Position numbers and translations under genes: made by a program. DNA of 59,115 bases from Candidatus Treponema merdequi. Lineage in GTDB: Bacteria > Spirochaetota > Spirochaetia > Treponematales > Treponemataceae. Below are positions 44,141 to 52,405 of the stretch, in pieces (within the stretch, counting starts at the first letter, position 1; each line of letters starts with the position of its first letter). The stretch spans positions 1 through 59,115 of the forward strand of contig JAGHVB010000016.1 in the NCBI GenBank assembly GCA_018064525.1. The letters are read 5' to 3'. Under the pieces are notes generated by a model. That model was not told the origin of the DNA and did no database searches. It saw only the letters and a program-made list of their open reading frames with translations.

Positions 44141-44161
44141 CAGAAAGTGGTTTATCAGTAA

Positions 44162-46135
44162 ATGAGTATTTTAAAATTTTGTCTTCAGTTTACAACAGGT
44201 GCAAGCAGTTTTCTCGATAGTTCTGACTATAAGTCAATTTATGAAAATTATTACAAACCGATAGGAACATATCTTTATGCACATCCTGAAGTTCCCTTTA
44301 CATTTTATTTTACAGGTCCTCAATTTGATTTAGTTAAACAGAAAAATCCTGAGTTCATAGAAATTTTAAGAAAGCTTTACAACAGAAAACAAATTGAACT
44401 TCTTGGCGGCGGTTATTATAATCCAGTCTTTCCTTTATTGTTTCCACTCGATAGATCAGGTCAGATTGAAATGCTTAGTTCTACTGTAAGAAAAGCTCTT
44501 GGAAAAAGACCTCGCGGTGTTGTTCTTTGTGCAAGTGCGTGGGATCCGTCTCTTGTAACTTCATTTGAAACATGCGGAATGGAATATGTAGAAATTGATT
44601 CTTCTTTAATTCCAAAAGATAAAAACTTATATTTACCGTTAATTGTTTCTGACAGAGGAAAATGTCTTAAAGTAATTTCTCTTAATACCGATTTTGTTCC
44701 TCAGAAAGATGAAACTCCAGAAAACTTTATCAAAAGAATTAAGAGTTCACTTGATAAAGTTTTAAAAATTGAAAATGAATTTTCAGAAAGTGACAGAGTA
44801 GTTACAATTCCGATGGTAAAAGAATCAATGCAGATTTTTTTGCAGAAAGGCTGGGCTGATGAATTTATTAATCTGATAAATACAAAATATTCAGATGCAA
44901 TTAAATTTGATTTACCTGCAAACTGTGCAAAAGATTCTGATTCATTTGTTCCTGCTTATATTCACGCTGGAATCAGCGCAGAAATTGCTAAATGGGCTCT
45001 TGAACCTTACAAACAGACAGATGTAAAAAATCTTTCTGTAAATATTTATGATTTTATGCAGACATATAAACGAAGTCAGGCATTATATAACCGAATGACT
45101 TTTGTTTCTTATCTTATCAATCAGTGTAAAGGTGACAAGATGAGAAAAAAAACTGCAAGGGAAAATCTCTGGGCTGCACAGACTGGAGATGCGTATGTCT
45201 GTAAATCAAGCGGAATTCTTGTTAACAGTCAGGAAAGACAGAACGCATACCGAAAACTTACAGAAGCTGAAAAACTTGTTCGTGAATGCGAAGAATTTCA
45301 TGAATCGGTAATTCCTTATGACTATAATTGTGACGGTTTTAATGAATATCTTTGCCGTATGGAAAAATTCAATGCATGTATCAATCCACGCGGTGGATGT
45401 ATTTTTGAACTTGATTTGATAAAAAAATCAGGAAACTATGCAGACAATATGACACGCGTAATGCCGCTTGATAAATGTAACGACAATTATGAAAAAGGAA
45501 TTTTTGTTGATCATCTTTTTGAACCTGAAGAATATAACAAATATGTAAAAGGACTTCCTTGTAAAAACGGAGTTTTTTCAGGAAACATTTACAAAGAAGT
45601 AATGTACAACGCAAACAAAAAAGAAGTCTGCCTTGAAACAAATTCTCATTTTCCAGGTCTTGATCAGACAATACGGCTCCGTAAAAAATTCATCATAACT
45701 TCAAACGGAATCATGGTTCAGTACATTCTTAAAAATACAAGTCCGATCGCATTAAAAGCAAAATTTGTTGTTGAATCAAATTTTGCACAGACAGATTTTA
45801 CTTCTGATAAATTTGACTCGTATAAAATTGATGTTGTTAATAACAGTCAGATTGAAGAAAAGACACCTGAAAATCTTGAATTTATGAAAAATGTTGATGC
45901 ATTTCAGCTTACTGATATTGTAAACAATGTAACATTCACTTTCGAACCGAATGAAATAGCAAATCTTGTTTCATACCCTGTAACATTGATGCGTCAGAAA
46001 ACAAATTCCACAAACCTCGAACCAGCAGGCCGAACACTTGCACTTTCTCTTGCATGGGATGTAGACCTTTCTGCCGGCATGGAAATGGAAAAGACAGTAA
46101 ACCTCACGATTATCTCAAACAAACGTAAAAAATAA
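44162..46135 (+). CDS. GH57-fold protein, probable pseudoenzyme
   Basis: A 657-residue cytosolic protein resembling GH57 4-alpha-glucanotransferases: N-terminal barrel (KPIGTYLYAHPEVPFTFYFT, LLGGGYYNPVF, RGVVLCASAWDPSLV), a helical part and a C-terminal beta domain of the DUF1925/1926 kind (from ~390). In active enzymes the barrel starts with an HxHQP motif and holds a nucleophile glutamate in LTERVWQP and an acid aspartate in FHDDGEKFG. Here these read LQFTTG, LCASAWDP and TIPMVKES, so catalysis is doubtful. It may bind glucans or sense them. It begins 21 bases after rnfB and may be co-transcribed; an SD is weak. Confidence 0.75.
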   Translation: MSILKFCLQFTTGASSFLDSSDYKSIYENYYKPIGTYLYAHPEVPFTFYFTGPQFDLVKQKNPEFIEILRKLYNRKQIELLGGGYYNPVFPLLFPLDRSGQIEMLSSTVRKALGKRPRGVVLCASAWDPSLVTSFETCGMEYVEIDSSLIPKDKNLYLPLIVSDRGKCLKVISLNTDFVPQKDETPENFIKRIKSSLDKVLKIENEFSESDRVVTIPMVKESMQIFLQKGWADEFINLINTKYSDAIKFDLPANCAKDSDSFVPAYIHAGISAEIAKWALEPYKQTDVKNLSVNIYDFMQTYKRSQALYNRMTFVSYLINQCKGDKMRKKTARENLWAAQTGDAYVCKSSGILVNSQERQNAYRKLTEAEKLVRECEEFHESVIPYDYNCDGFNEYLCRMEKFNACINPRGGCIFELDLIKKSGNYADNMTRVMPLDKCNDNYEKGIFVDHLFEPEEYNKYVKGLPCKNGVFSGNIYKEVMYNANKKEVCLETNSHFPGLDQTIRLRKKFIITSNGIMVQYILKNTSPIALKAKFVVESNFAQTDFTSDKFDSYKIDVVNNSQIEEKTPENLEFMKNVDAFQLTDIVNNVTFTFEPNEIANLVSYPVTLMRQKTNSTNLEPAGRTLALSLAWDVDLSAGMEMEKTVNLTIISNKRKK

Positions 46136-46223
46136 CGCAATTCCGCGGGCATTAAAAATGATGTAAATTATTCAAAAATGTCACGCAATACTATCAAGTT
46201 CCACTTTAATTTCTAAAATCTAA

Positions 46224-46252
46224 TTGAAACAAACGACGCAAAAAACTATAAT
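46224..46252 (+). promoter_or_regulatory. metG promoter (leaderless)
   Basis: TTGAAA (46224-46229), 17 bases, TATAAT (46247-46252). ATG 46261 follows after 8 bases, about where transcription should start; no SD is visible. Confidence 0.75.
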
Positions 46253-46260
46253 GTTCTATT

Positions 46261-48570
46261 ATGAACAGACGATTAATCACATCCGCTTTACCTTATGTAA
46301 ACAATATCCCTCATCTCGGAAACCTCATTCAGATGCTTTCTGGAGATGTTTTTGCACGTTTCTGCCGCAACCGCGGTTATGACACATTGTATATCTGTGG
46401 AACAGATGAATATGGAACTGCCACAGAAACAAAAGCTCTCGAAGAAAATAAAGATCCGCGCTCACTCTGCAATCATTATTATCAGGAACATACAAAAATC
46501 TATAAATGGTTCCACATCAACTTTGATAAATTTGGACGCACATCAAACGAGCAGTGTACAGAAATTACACAGGACCTCTTCAACGATCTCGACAAAGCAG
46601 GTCTTATTACTGAACATGTAAACAAGCAGCTTTTCTGTCCGACATGCAGCCGCTTTTTAGCAGACCGTTATGTAGATGGAACTTGCCCAAAGTGCGGATC
46701 AACAAAAGCGCGCGGTGACCAGTGTGATGACTGCGGTTCTCTTTTAGATCCGATTGAACTCAAAGATCCTAAATGCCACACATGTGGAAAAACTCCAGAA
46801 GTCCGCGAAACAAAACATCTTTACATCGACCTTCCAAAACTTTCTGACAAGCTCAACGACTGGATGTCAAAAACATCAGTCGAAGGAAAGTGGGCTGATA
46901 ACGCAATCAATATTACAAAAGCATGGATCCGTGACGGACTTAACGAAAGAGCAATCACCCGCGACTTAAAGTGGGGAATCCCTGTTCCAAAAGAAGGATA
47001 CGAAAACAAAGTATTCTACGTATGGTTCAATGCACCGATCGGATATCTTTCTATTACAAAACAGCTTGCTGACGAACTTGCAAAATCAGGACGTGGTTCT
47101 TTTGACTGGAAGTCATGGTGGCTCCCTGAAGAATCAGAAGAAGGAAAAAATAAAGAACATGTAGATCTCTTCCAGTTTATCGGAAAAGACAACATTCCGT
47201 TCCACACTGTAATTTTCCCTTGTACACTTTTAGGTTCACCACACAATTGGACAAAACTCTATCACATGAGTTCAACAGAATACATGAACTATGAAAATAC
47301 AAAGTTCTCAAAATCACGCGGAGTCGGAGTATTCGGAACAGACGCAATCGAATCAGGAATTCCGGCTGATGCATGGCGTTTCTATATTTTCTACAACAGA
47401 CCTGAAAAGCAGGACTTTCAGTTTACATGGAAAGACTTTATGGAAAAAATGAATTCTGAACTCATCGGAAATCTCGGAAACCTTGTAAACAGAACATTGC
47501 TTTTCGTAAATAAATATTTTGATGGAATTATTCCAGACGCACCTGTTGATGAAGAACTCTGGGCTCAGGTTAAAGAACTTGAAGCAAAGATTACAGAAAA
47601 TCTCGAATGGGCAAATCTTAAAGATGCATTCCACCAGTGCTTTGAGATTGCAGACATCTGTAACAAAAAGTTCCAGGCTGCAGAACCTTGGAAGACACGC
47701 GAAACAGATCCTGCTTCATGCGCAAAACTCATTCACAACCTCTGCTATGTAATCAAAGATCTTATGATCATGATGAATCCATACATGCCTCAGTACACAC
47801 AGACAATCGCTTCTTACTTTGGAAAATCAATTCAGGAAACAAAGATCGGTACACCTGCAGTAGAAGGCATGACATGGGCAGACCTTGGAAAAACAGAAGG
47901 CCTTGATAAAGTCGGACCGACAGAAGTTTACTTTAAACCGCTCGACCAGAAGACAATGCTTGCATTCCGCGAAAAGTTCTCAGGAGCTCAGCAGAAAAAA
48001 GCAGAAAAAGAAGCTAAAAAAGCAGAAAATAAAAAGGAAGAACCAAAACCAGCTCTCACACCAGAACAGCAGATTGAGTTCTTCAACAAAAACATCAATC
48101 TCACAGTTGCAAAAATTACAGATGTTAAACCAAACCCTGAAGGTGAAAAACTTTACATCGAAACTCTCGATGACGGAAGCGGAACACCTCGTACAATTCA
48201 GTCAGGACTCCGCATGTATCTTAAAGAAGAAGAACTCCTCGGAAAGCATGTCATCATCGCAGAAAACCTTGCACCTAGAACTATGCGTGGTGTTGAAAGC
48301 CGCGGAATGCTTTTAGCAGGTGATTACAAAGACGCTGACGGAAAAGATTGTGTCGAAGTATTAGACGCATCATGGGCAGCTCCTGGTACAAAAGTTGTTC
48401 TTGAAGGCGCAGATGTTAATGCTGTTAAAAAAGAACAGATTACAGGCGATGACTTTTTCAGCGTTGCAATTGAAGCAAAAGATGGCTTTGTTCAGATTGC
48501 AGGAAAGAAACTTCTTGCAGACGGAAAAGAGCTTAAGACAGAAAAAGCGCTTAACTCTGAAATTGGTTAA
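46261..48570 (+). CDS. metG: Methionyl-tRNA synthetase
   Basis: A 769-residue class I synthetase that charges tRNA-Met. The HIGH-type motif is PYVNNIPHLGN and the KMSKS-type motif TKFSKSRG at about 347. The connecting peptide has four CxxC zinc pairs (CPTC, CPKC, CDDC, CHTC), the two-knuckle form. A lysine/alanine-rich linker (~580-605) leads to a C-terminal EMAP-like tRNA-binding domain (NINLTVAKITDVKPNPEGEK). Codons here favour C-ending forms, as expected for high expression. The start lies 8 bases from the -10 box. Confidence 0.96.
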   Translation: MNRRLITSALPYVNNIPHLGNLIQMLSGDVFARFCRNRGYDTLYICGTDEYGTATETKALEENKDPRSLCNHYYQEHTKIYKWFHINFDKFGRTSNEQCTEITQDLFNDLDKAGLITEHVNKQLFCPTCSRFLADRYVDGTCPKCGSTKARGDQCDDCGSLLDPIELKDPKCHTCGKTPEVRETKHLYIDLPKLSDKLNDWMSKTSVEGKWADNAINITKAWIRDGLNERAITRDLKWGIPVPKEGYENKVFYVWFNAPIGYLSITKQLADELAKSGRGSFDWKSWWLPEESEEGKNKEHVDLFQFIGKDNIPFHTVIFPCTLLGSPHNWTKLYHMSSTEYMNYENTKFSKSRGVGVFGTDAIESGIPADAWRFYIFYNRPEKQDFQFTWKDFMEKMNSELIGNLGNLVNRTLLFVNKYFDGIIPDAPVDEELWAQVKELEAKITENLEWANLKDAFHQCFEIADICNKKFQAAEPWKTRETDPASCAKLIHNLCYVIKDLMIMMNPYMPQYTQTIASYFGKSIQETKIGTPAVEGMTWADLGKTEGLDKVGPTEVYFKPLDQKTMLAFREKFSGAQQKKAEKEAKKAENKKEEPKPALTPEQQIEFFNKNINLTVAKITDVKPNPEGEKLYIETLDDGSGTPRTIQSGLRMYLKEEELLGKHVIIAENLAPRTMRGVESRGMLLAGDYKDADGKDCVEVLDASWAAPGTKVVLEGADVNAVKKEQITGDDFFSVAIEAKDGFVQIAGKKLLADGKELKTEKALNSEIG

Positions 48571-48584
48571 TGCTTGATTTGATG

Positions 48585-48618
48585 CAGCCGGCGATTAAAA
48601 ATGCCGGCTGTTTTTTTT
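48585..48618 (+). terminator. Strong terminator after metG
   Basis: CAGCCGGC (48585-48592) pairs perfectly with GCCGGCTG (48603-48610), followed by eight T. It separates metG from the lipoprotein gene. Confidence 0.9.
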
Positions 48619-48634
48619 ACAGGAGAATAAGTTT

Positions 48635-49786
48635 ATGAAAAAAGTTTTATTTATTTTAACAGCATCTTTAATTTTATTCAGTTGCAAAAATAAAAAAGAT
48701 TCGATAGCTAATTGTTTACCTGAAGAAAATTCTTCAATTAAATCTGAACAAACAGCATCAATTGAAACAATAGAAACCGAAAAAACAGAAATTAAAGAAG
48801 ATGATTATTCGGGGCCTGAATATTCAGAAGACATTTATTTTGAAAAAGATGCAGTTGACCCGGATGATGATGATCCTGTTAAAATTAGATGGGTATATGT
48901 AAATGATATGCCGACCGGAAATCCTGATATCTTTGCATATAAAACAAATATTAGAATTCCAATTAAGCCATATATAAAATTAAAGACTTTCGGAATTAAA
49001 AGAGAAGGACCAATTGTCTGTTATTTTGTACTTCTTCCACGATATATGTGGGAAGAAGCTCAAAGCCGATACGGCTATATCAATGCAGACTGTGCTTCAA
49101 CAGAACCAAATTGCTTTTTTTGGAATTATTTAAAGAATTTTCGTCTTGCAGAATATCTTGTTGATAAAGAATATCGTTCTGTAGAGAAATATGGACCTGC
49201 AAGTATTTATATTTTTGAAGGTAACGGAAGCTTTAAGTGTTTGGTCGAAGAAAGAGGGGTTGGTGCATTTGGAAGATGGAAAGTTGATAGCGAAGATAAT
49301 TCCATTGTAAAAACATTTGCTAGTGTTCAATTTGACGGAGACGATTCGGGTCAGGAAATGGAAGAGGTTGAAGTTGATTACAAAGCAATCGATATGCATC
49401 CGTCAATAGTAAAATTACAATCAGATGGTGAAGAACTTATAATTTATCACAAATTCAATTTCGATCTTTATAAAAGTAATCCTGAAAATTATAATGATTG
49501 TGATGAACCTTACATTTATTATTATGATTTTAATGATGTCTTTAATTATTATTGTGGAGCTTATAAAGGTGATCCATTTGATAGAAATGAAGATATTCGT
49601 ATAGAATTTATCGAAAGTGGAATTTATTTAGACAATGAATATTATCTCGAAAAGTACAATAAATACTGGGATGGAATAATTAATGAAATCTTTCATAAAG
49701 ATGATTCGAATGAAGATGAAATCTCAACATCAAATAATGAAACTACTAATGTCGAATTAGACGATGAAGAAGATTTTTTTGATTAA
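48635..49786 (+). CDS. Acidic lipoprotein, unknown
   Basis: A 383-residue protein with a lipoprotein signal (MKKVLFILTASLILFSCKNK, acylated cysteine at 17). The mature part is very acidic, with Asp/Glu-rich stretches near both ends and a tyrosine-rich middle (EPYIYYYDFNDVFNYYCGAY). No known domain is recognised. It is probably anchored in a membrane facing the periplasm or outside. AGGAG precedes the ATG. folA starts 14 bases downstream and may be co-transcribed. Confidence 0.65.
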   Translation: MKKVLFILTASLILFSCKNKKDSIANCLPEENSSIKSEQTASIETIETEKTEIKEDDYSGPEYSEDIYFEKDAVDPDDDDPVKIRWVYVNDMPTGNPDIFAYKTNIRIPIKPYIKLKTFGIKREGPIVCYFVLLPRYMWEEAQSRYGYINADCASTEPNCFFWNYLKNFRLAEYLVDKEYRSVEKYGPASIYIFEGNGSFKCLVEERGVGAFGRWKVDSEDNSIVKTFASVQFDGDDSGQEMEEVEVDYKAIDMHPSIVKLQSDGEELIIYHKFNFDLYKSNPENYNDCDEPYIYYYDFNDVFNYYCGAYKGDPFDRNEDIRIEFIESGIYLDNEYYLEKYNKYWDGIINEIFHKDDSNEDEISTSNNETTNVELDDEEDFFD

Positions 49787-49800
49787 AGGAAAATTTATTA

Positions 49801-50331
49801 ATGCCAGAAATTGCCATAATTGCAGCACATTCCAAAAATCTCGTTATTGGAAACAAAGGTCAGATTCCATGGAATATCTTTGAAGATAAAAAACATTTCA
49901 AAGAACTGACTACAGGACATGTTGTAATTATGGGAAGAAAATCTTTTGAAGAAATTACAGGCCTATTGAAAAAGCCGCTCCCAAATAGAGTTAACCTTAT
50001 ACTATCAAAGACAAAAAACTTTTCAACAGAAGATTTTTTAAATGATGATAGTCCTTTATCATCAGAAGTAAAAACATTTTCAAATTTACAGTCTGCAGTC
50101 AATTTTGCAAAAGAAAAATATCCAGACAAAAAAATATTCATCTGTGGCGGTGAAAAAATCTTTGAAGAGACAATTTCTTTTTGTAATAAAATGTATTTGA
50201 CTAAAATTGATTCTGATTTTGAAGGCGATGCATTTTTTCCAAAGTTCGATGAAAAAGAGTTCAAGGTAATAAGCGAAAAACTGTTCGACGAAATTCCACC
50301 TTATAAATTTGTAGAATTGGAGAGAAAATAA
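49801..50331 (+). CDS. folA: Dihydrofolate reductase
   Basis: A 176-residue enzyme that reduces dihydrofolate to tetrahydrofolate with NADPH. It begins MPEIAIIAAHSKNLVIGNKG, with IPWNIFEDKKHFKELT (substrate acid residue), HVVIMGRKSFEEI and FICGGEKIFEETI (NADPH loop). An insert of about 15 residues occurs near the middle (SKTKNFSTEDFLNDDSPLSS). AAAGGA precedes the ATG. It is the likely trimethoprim target. Confidence 0.93.
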   Translation: MPEIAIIAAHSKNLVIGNKGQIPWNIFEDKKHFKELTTGHVVIMGRKSFEEITGLLKKPLPNRVNLILSKTKNFSTEDFLNDDSPLSSEVKTFSNLQSAVNFAKEKYPDKKIFICGGEKIFEETISFCNKMYLTKIDSDFEGDAFFPKFDEKEFKVISEKLFDEIPPYKFVELERK

Positions 50332-50360
50332 CAAATATAATTATTTCATAGGAGTAAAAA

Positions 50361-51372
50361 ATGAAAAAAATTAAAAATTATTTTATAGGATTTATGACAT
50401 TTGTTTTGATGCTTGCTTCATGTAATCAAGTTTCAAATACAGATAATTCAACACCACCTGTATATAATGGGAGTTATCTTATTAAAGATTTGAATGGTGA
50501 AACTATATTTTCTAGTACAAAATATGTTTCAGATATTGATTTAACTGACGAAACATTAGGACTTTCTCATTTAAATAATCAAATTGGTTGGGAAGATGAA
50601 AACGGTCAAGTATATAAACTTAATTCAAAAATAGAAAATTGTACTGGTGATAAAATATTCAAACCTTCATGTTATAAAAATAATGCAGATTCTGTTGGAG
50701 ATATTAGGCTTGCTGATAATACTTATGTAACGGCAGAACAAATGACTGGTCTTAAAAAATCAACTTGCCGAACCAGTTTCTGTTGTAATTTCATACCCTG
50801 AAGATTCTTCATTCTGGAAACTTGAAATGGCACTTGATTTTATTGAATGTAAAGAATTTTGGACAGAAGATTCAGAAGCAGCAAAATTGTGTGATTATAA
50901 AAAACAAAAAGGAAGTTCCTCTGGTTATTATCTTTTTACTCAAGATTTCCCTCAAGTAATATATGATTTATATTATAATATAGAAGATGGAAGCTTTGAA
51001 AAAGATGGAAGTGTAATATATGATGTCTGGTGTAAAACATTCTCTGATGGTAACACAGATAAATATCCGGCATTTTATTTTGCACATAATTGTACAAAAG
51101 GTGGTTTTACAGACTGGTATTTACCATCACAATATGAAATTGATGGTAGAAACGGGGGTAATGATATATATGACTTTTACAGTCTTACCCCTGCCATCAG
51201 TAAATCATTAAGAGCATGTGGATTTGACAATTTATTTAGAGTAAAAAGAACTCCAGATTTTCCTCTGTTTCAATTTTTCAGAGCTTCTATGGGTAAGCTT
51301 TTGAATGATATTTGGCATTGTACTAATAAAGTCGAAACTTTTGATTACGCCTGTGCAGTTCGAAAATTTTAA
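50361..51372 (+). pseudogene. DUF1566 (Lcl-type) lipoprotein with frameshift
   Basis: Two frames describe one gene. The first (50361-50801) has a lipoprotein signal (MKKIKNYFIGFMTFVLMLAS, then CNQ) and ends TGLKKSTCRTSFCCNFIP. The second frame is open from about 50760, reading NQLAEPVSVVISYPEDSSFW, and runs to 51372. Removing one A from the A6 run at 50754-50759 joins them as one protein of about 336 residues. The second half has a DUF1566-type domain (TKGGFTDWYLPSQYEID and SLTPAIS), found in surface lectin-like or FGE-related proteins. The break is a real mutation, a phase-variable site or a sequencing error. Confidence 0.75.
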
Positions 51373-51385
51373 TCATTAAAATAGC

Positions 51386-51439
51386 ATACACCGTTTGTTT
51401 ACTTTCCAATCTTTCTCGCAAGATAAATAAACGGTGTGT
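51386..51439. terminator. Inverted repeat between convergent genes
   Basis: Arms 51386-51401 and 51424-51439 match at 14 of 16 positions (core ACCGTTT / AAACGGT) with a 22-base spacer. It spans the 3' end of the transporter gene and may stop transcription from both sides; no long T-run. Confidence 0.45.
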
Positions 51440-52082
51440 CGAGCAGGCTTGTAAAAATGTAAATTACATAGCACATGGTCGTAATGCTTACAAGTTCCAT
51501 TAAACCGTAAACCCATGCAAATGCACCAAAATTAAAAATCACGATATTCACAAACTGAGCAATCAGCGTTGCACCGTTGTTGCGGAGCCAGAGAAAACTT
51601 TTTCTGTTTCCAGATTTTTGTTCTGTCTTATTCCATATAAAATGATAAAGTTTGACGTCAACAAATTCTGAAACAGCATACGCTGCAAGGCTTGCAATTA
51701 AGATTCGTGGTGTATTTGTAAAAAGTGTTTTAATGGAATTATAAGCCCAGTCATTTTCTGCCGGTGTATAAAACTGCCATATGACAGAAAAGAGAATGAA
51801 GGCTGCCGAAGTTGCAATTCCTATTTTGACACCGCGTTCGGCATCTTCTTTTGAACAGAGTTCACTCAGGATGTCAGTTGCAAGAAAACTTGATGCAAAA
51901 AGAGCATTTCCTAAAGTCTGCGTCATTCCAAACGCGTTTACTAAAACTGTGACTTCGATGTTTGCAAGAATCGCGCAGATACAAATCCACGCATAAAGAC
52001 CGACCTTTGAAAAAAGTCTGTAAAAAAGAAGTGTCATTCCAAACGACACAAACAGTGTAAAAAGAATAAGTAATTCGTTCAT
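51399..52082 (-). CDS. Queuosine precursor transporter (YhhQ/VUT family)
   Basis: A 227-residue membrane protein with about six helices. It matches the ECF-like YhhQ family: NAFGMTQTLGNALFASSFLA, TDILSELCSKEDAERGVKIG and the end SLLDTPFIYLARKIG. Such proteins import preQ0/preQ1 or queuine for the queuosine modification of tRNA. The SD AGGTGA (52091-52086) directly follows an apparent preQ1-I aptamer, which supports the substrate and implies repression of translation when preQ1 is plentiful. No queuosine synthesis genes are in the window, so the bacterium may salvage. Confidence 0.9.
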   Translation of the reverse strand: MNELLILFTLFVSFGMTLLFYRLFSKVGLYAWICICAILANIEVTVLVNAFGMTQTLGNALFASSFLATDILSELCSKEDAERGVKIGIATSAAFILFSVIWQFYTPAENDWAYNSIKTLFTNTPRILIASLAAYAVSEFVDVKLYHFIWNKTEQKSGNRKSFLWLRNNGATLIAQFVNIVIFNFGAFAWVYGLMELVSITTMCYVIYIFTSLLDTPFIYLARKIGK

Positions 52083-52090
52083 ATTTCACC

Positions 52091-52130
52091 TGGTTTTGTT
52101 TATAGACAGGAAGGACCTCGAACTGTCTGT
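52091..52130 (-). promoter_or_regulatory. preQ1-I riboswitch
   Basis: On the minus strand stem P1 is AGACAG (52128-52123) with CTGTCT (52109-52104). The conserved TTC follows the 5' arm, and ATAAACAAAACC follows the 3' arm, as in the known class I aptamer. Loop GGT can pair with tail ACC to make the pseudoknot. The tail abuts the SD (52091-52086), so ligand binding should hide the ribosome site. The gene it controls is the expected transporter. Confidence 0.78.
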
Positions 52131-52139
52131 AATTTTTTT

Positions 52140-52320
52140 TGCTTAGTCTGTAAGCTTGTTTATGGGGAGAGATTACCAGATTAAATGGAAATGAGCAAGT
52201 GGTGAAATTTGCGAAGATGTTGATTTGATAAAGTGGTAATATGAAATCCCGTGACTCAAAAAGTCTAATTTGTCTAATTTATTTTTAATAAAAATTTTAA
52301 TATTTTTTTTTTGAAAATTA
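52140..52320. other. Non-coding stretch between divergent genes
   Basis: No gene or RNA is recognised. It separates the riboswitch leader from the flotillin promoter. TTGCTC-N17-TAATCT on the minus strand (about 52168-52196) is a weak candidate for the transporter promoter. Confidence 0.35.
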
Positions 52321-52348
52321 TTCACTTTCAGAAAATATATGCTATATT
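52321..52348 (+). promoter_or_regulatory. Flotillin promoter
   Basis: TTCACT (52321-52326), 16 bases, TATATT (52343-52348) preceded by TGC as an extended -10. The leader is about 50 bases and ends in the SD AAGGAGAT. Confidence 0.5.
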
Positions 52349-52405
52349 ATAATTCGATGTAAAAAATACTGTACCAACAGGTCATTTACATTCAAGGAGA
52401 TATAA

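Noticed and set aside
47885-48316. 143-codon frame inside metG
   Set aside because: Alternative frame over the lysine-rich linker and EMAP domain; low-complexity product with no start signal.
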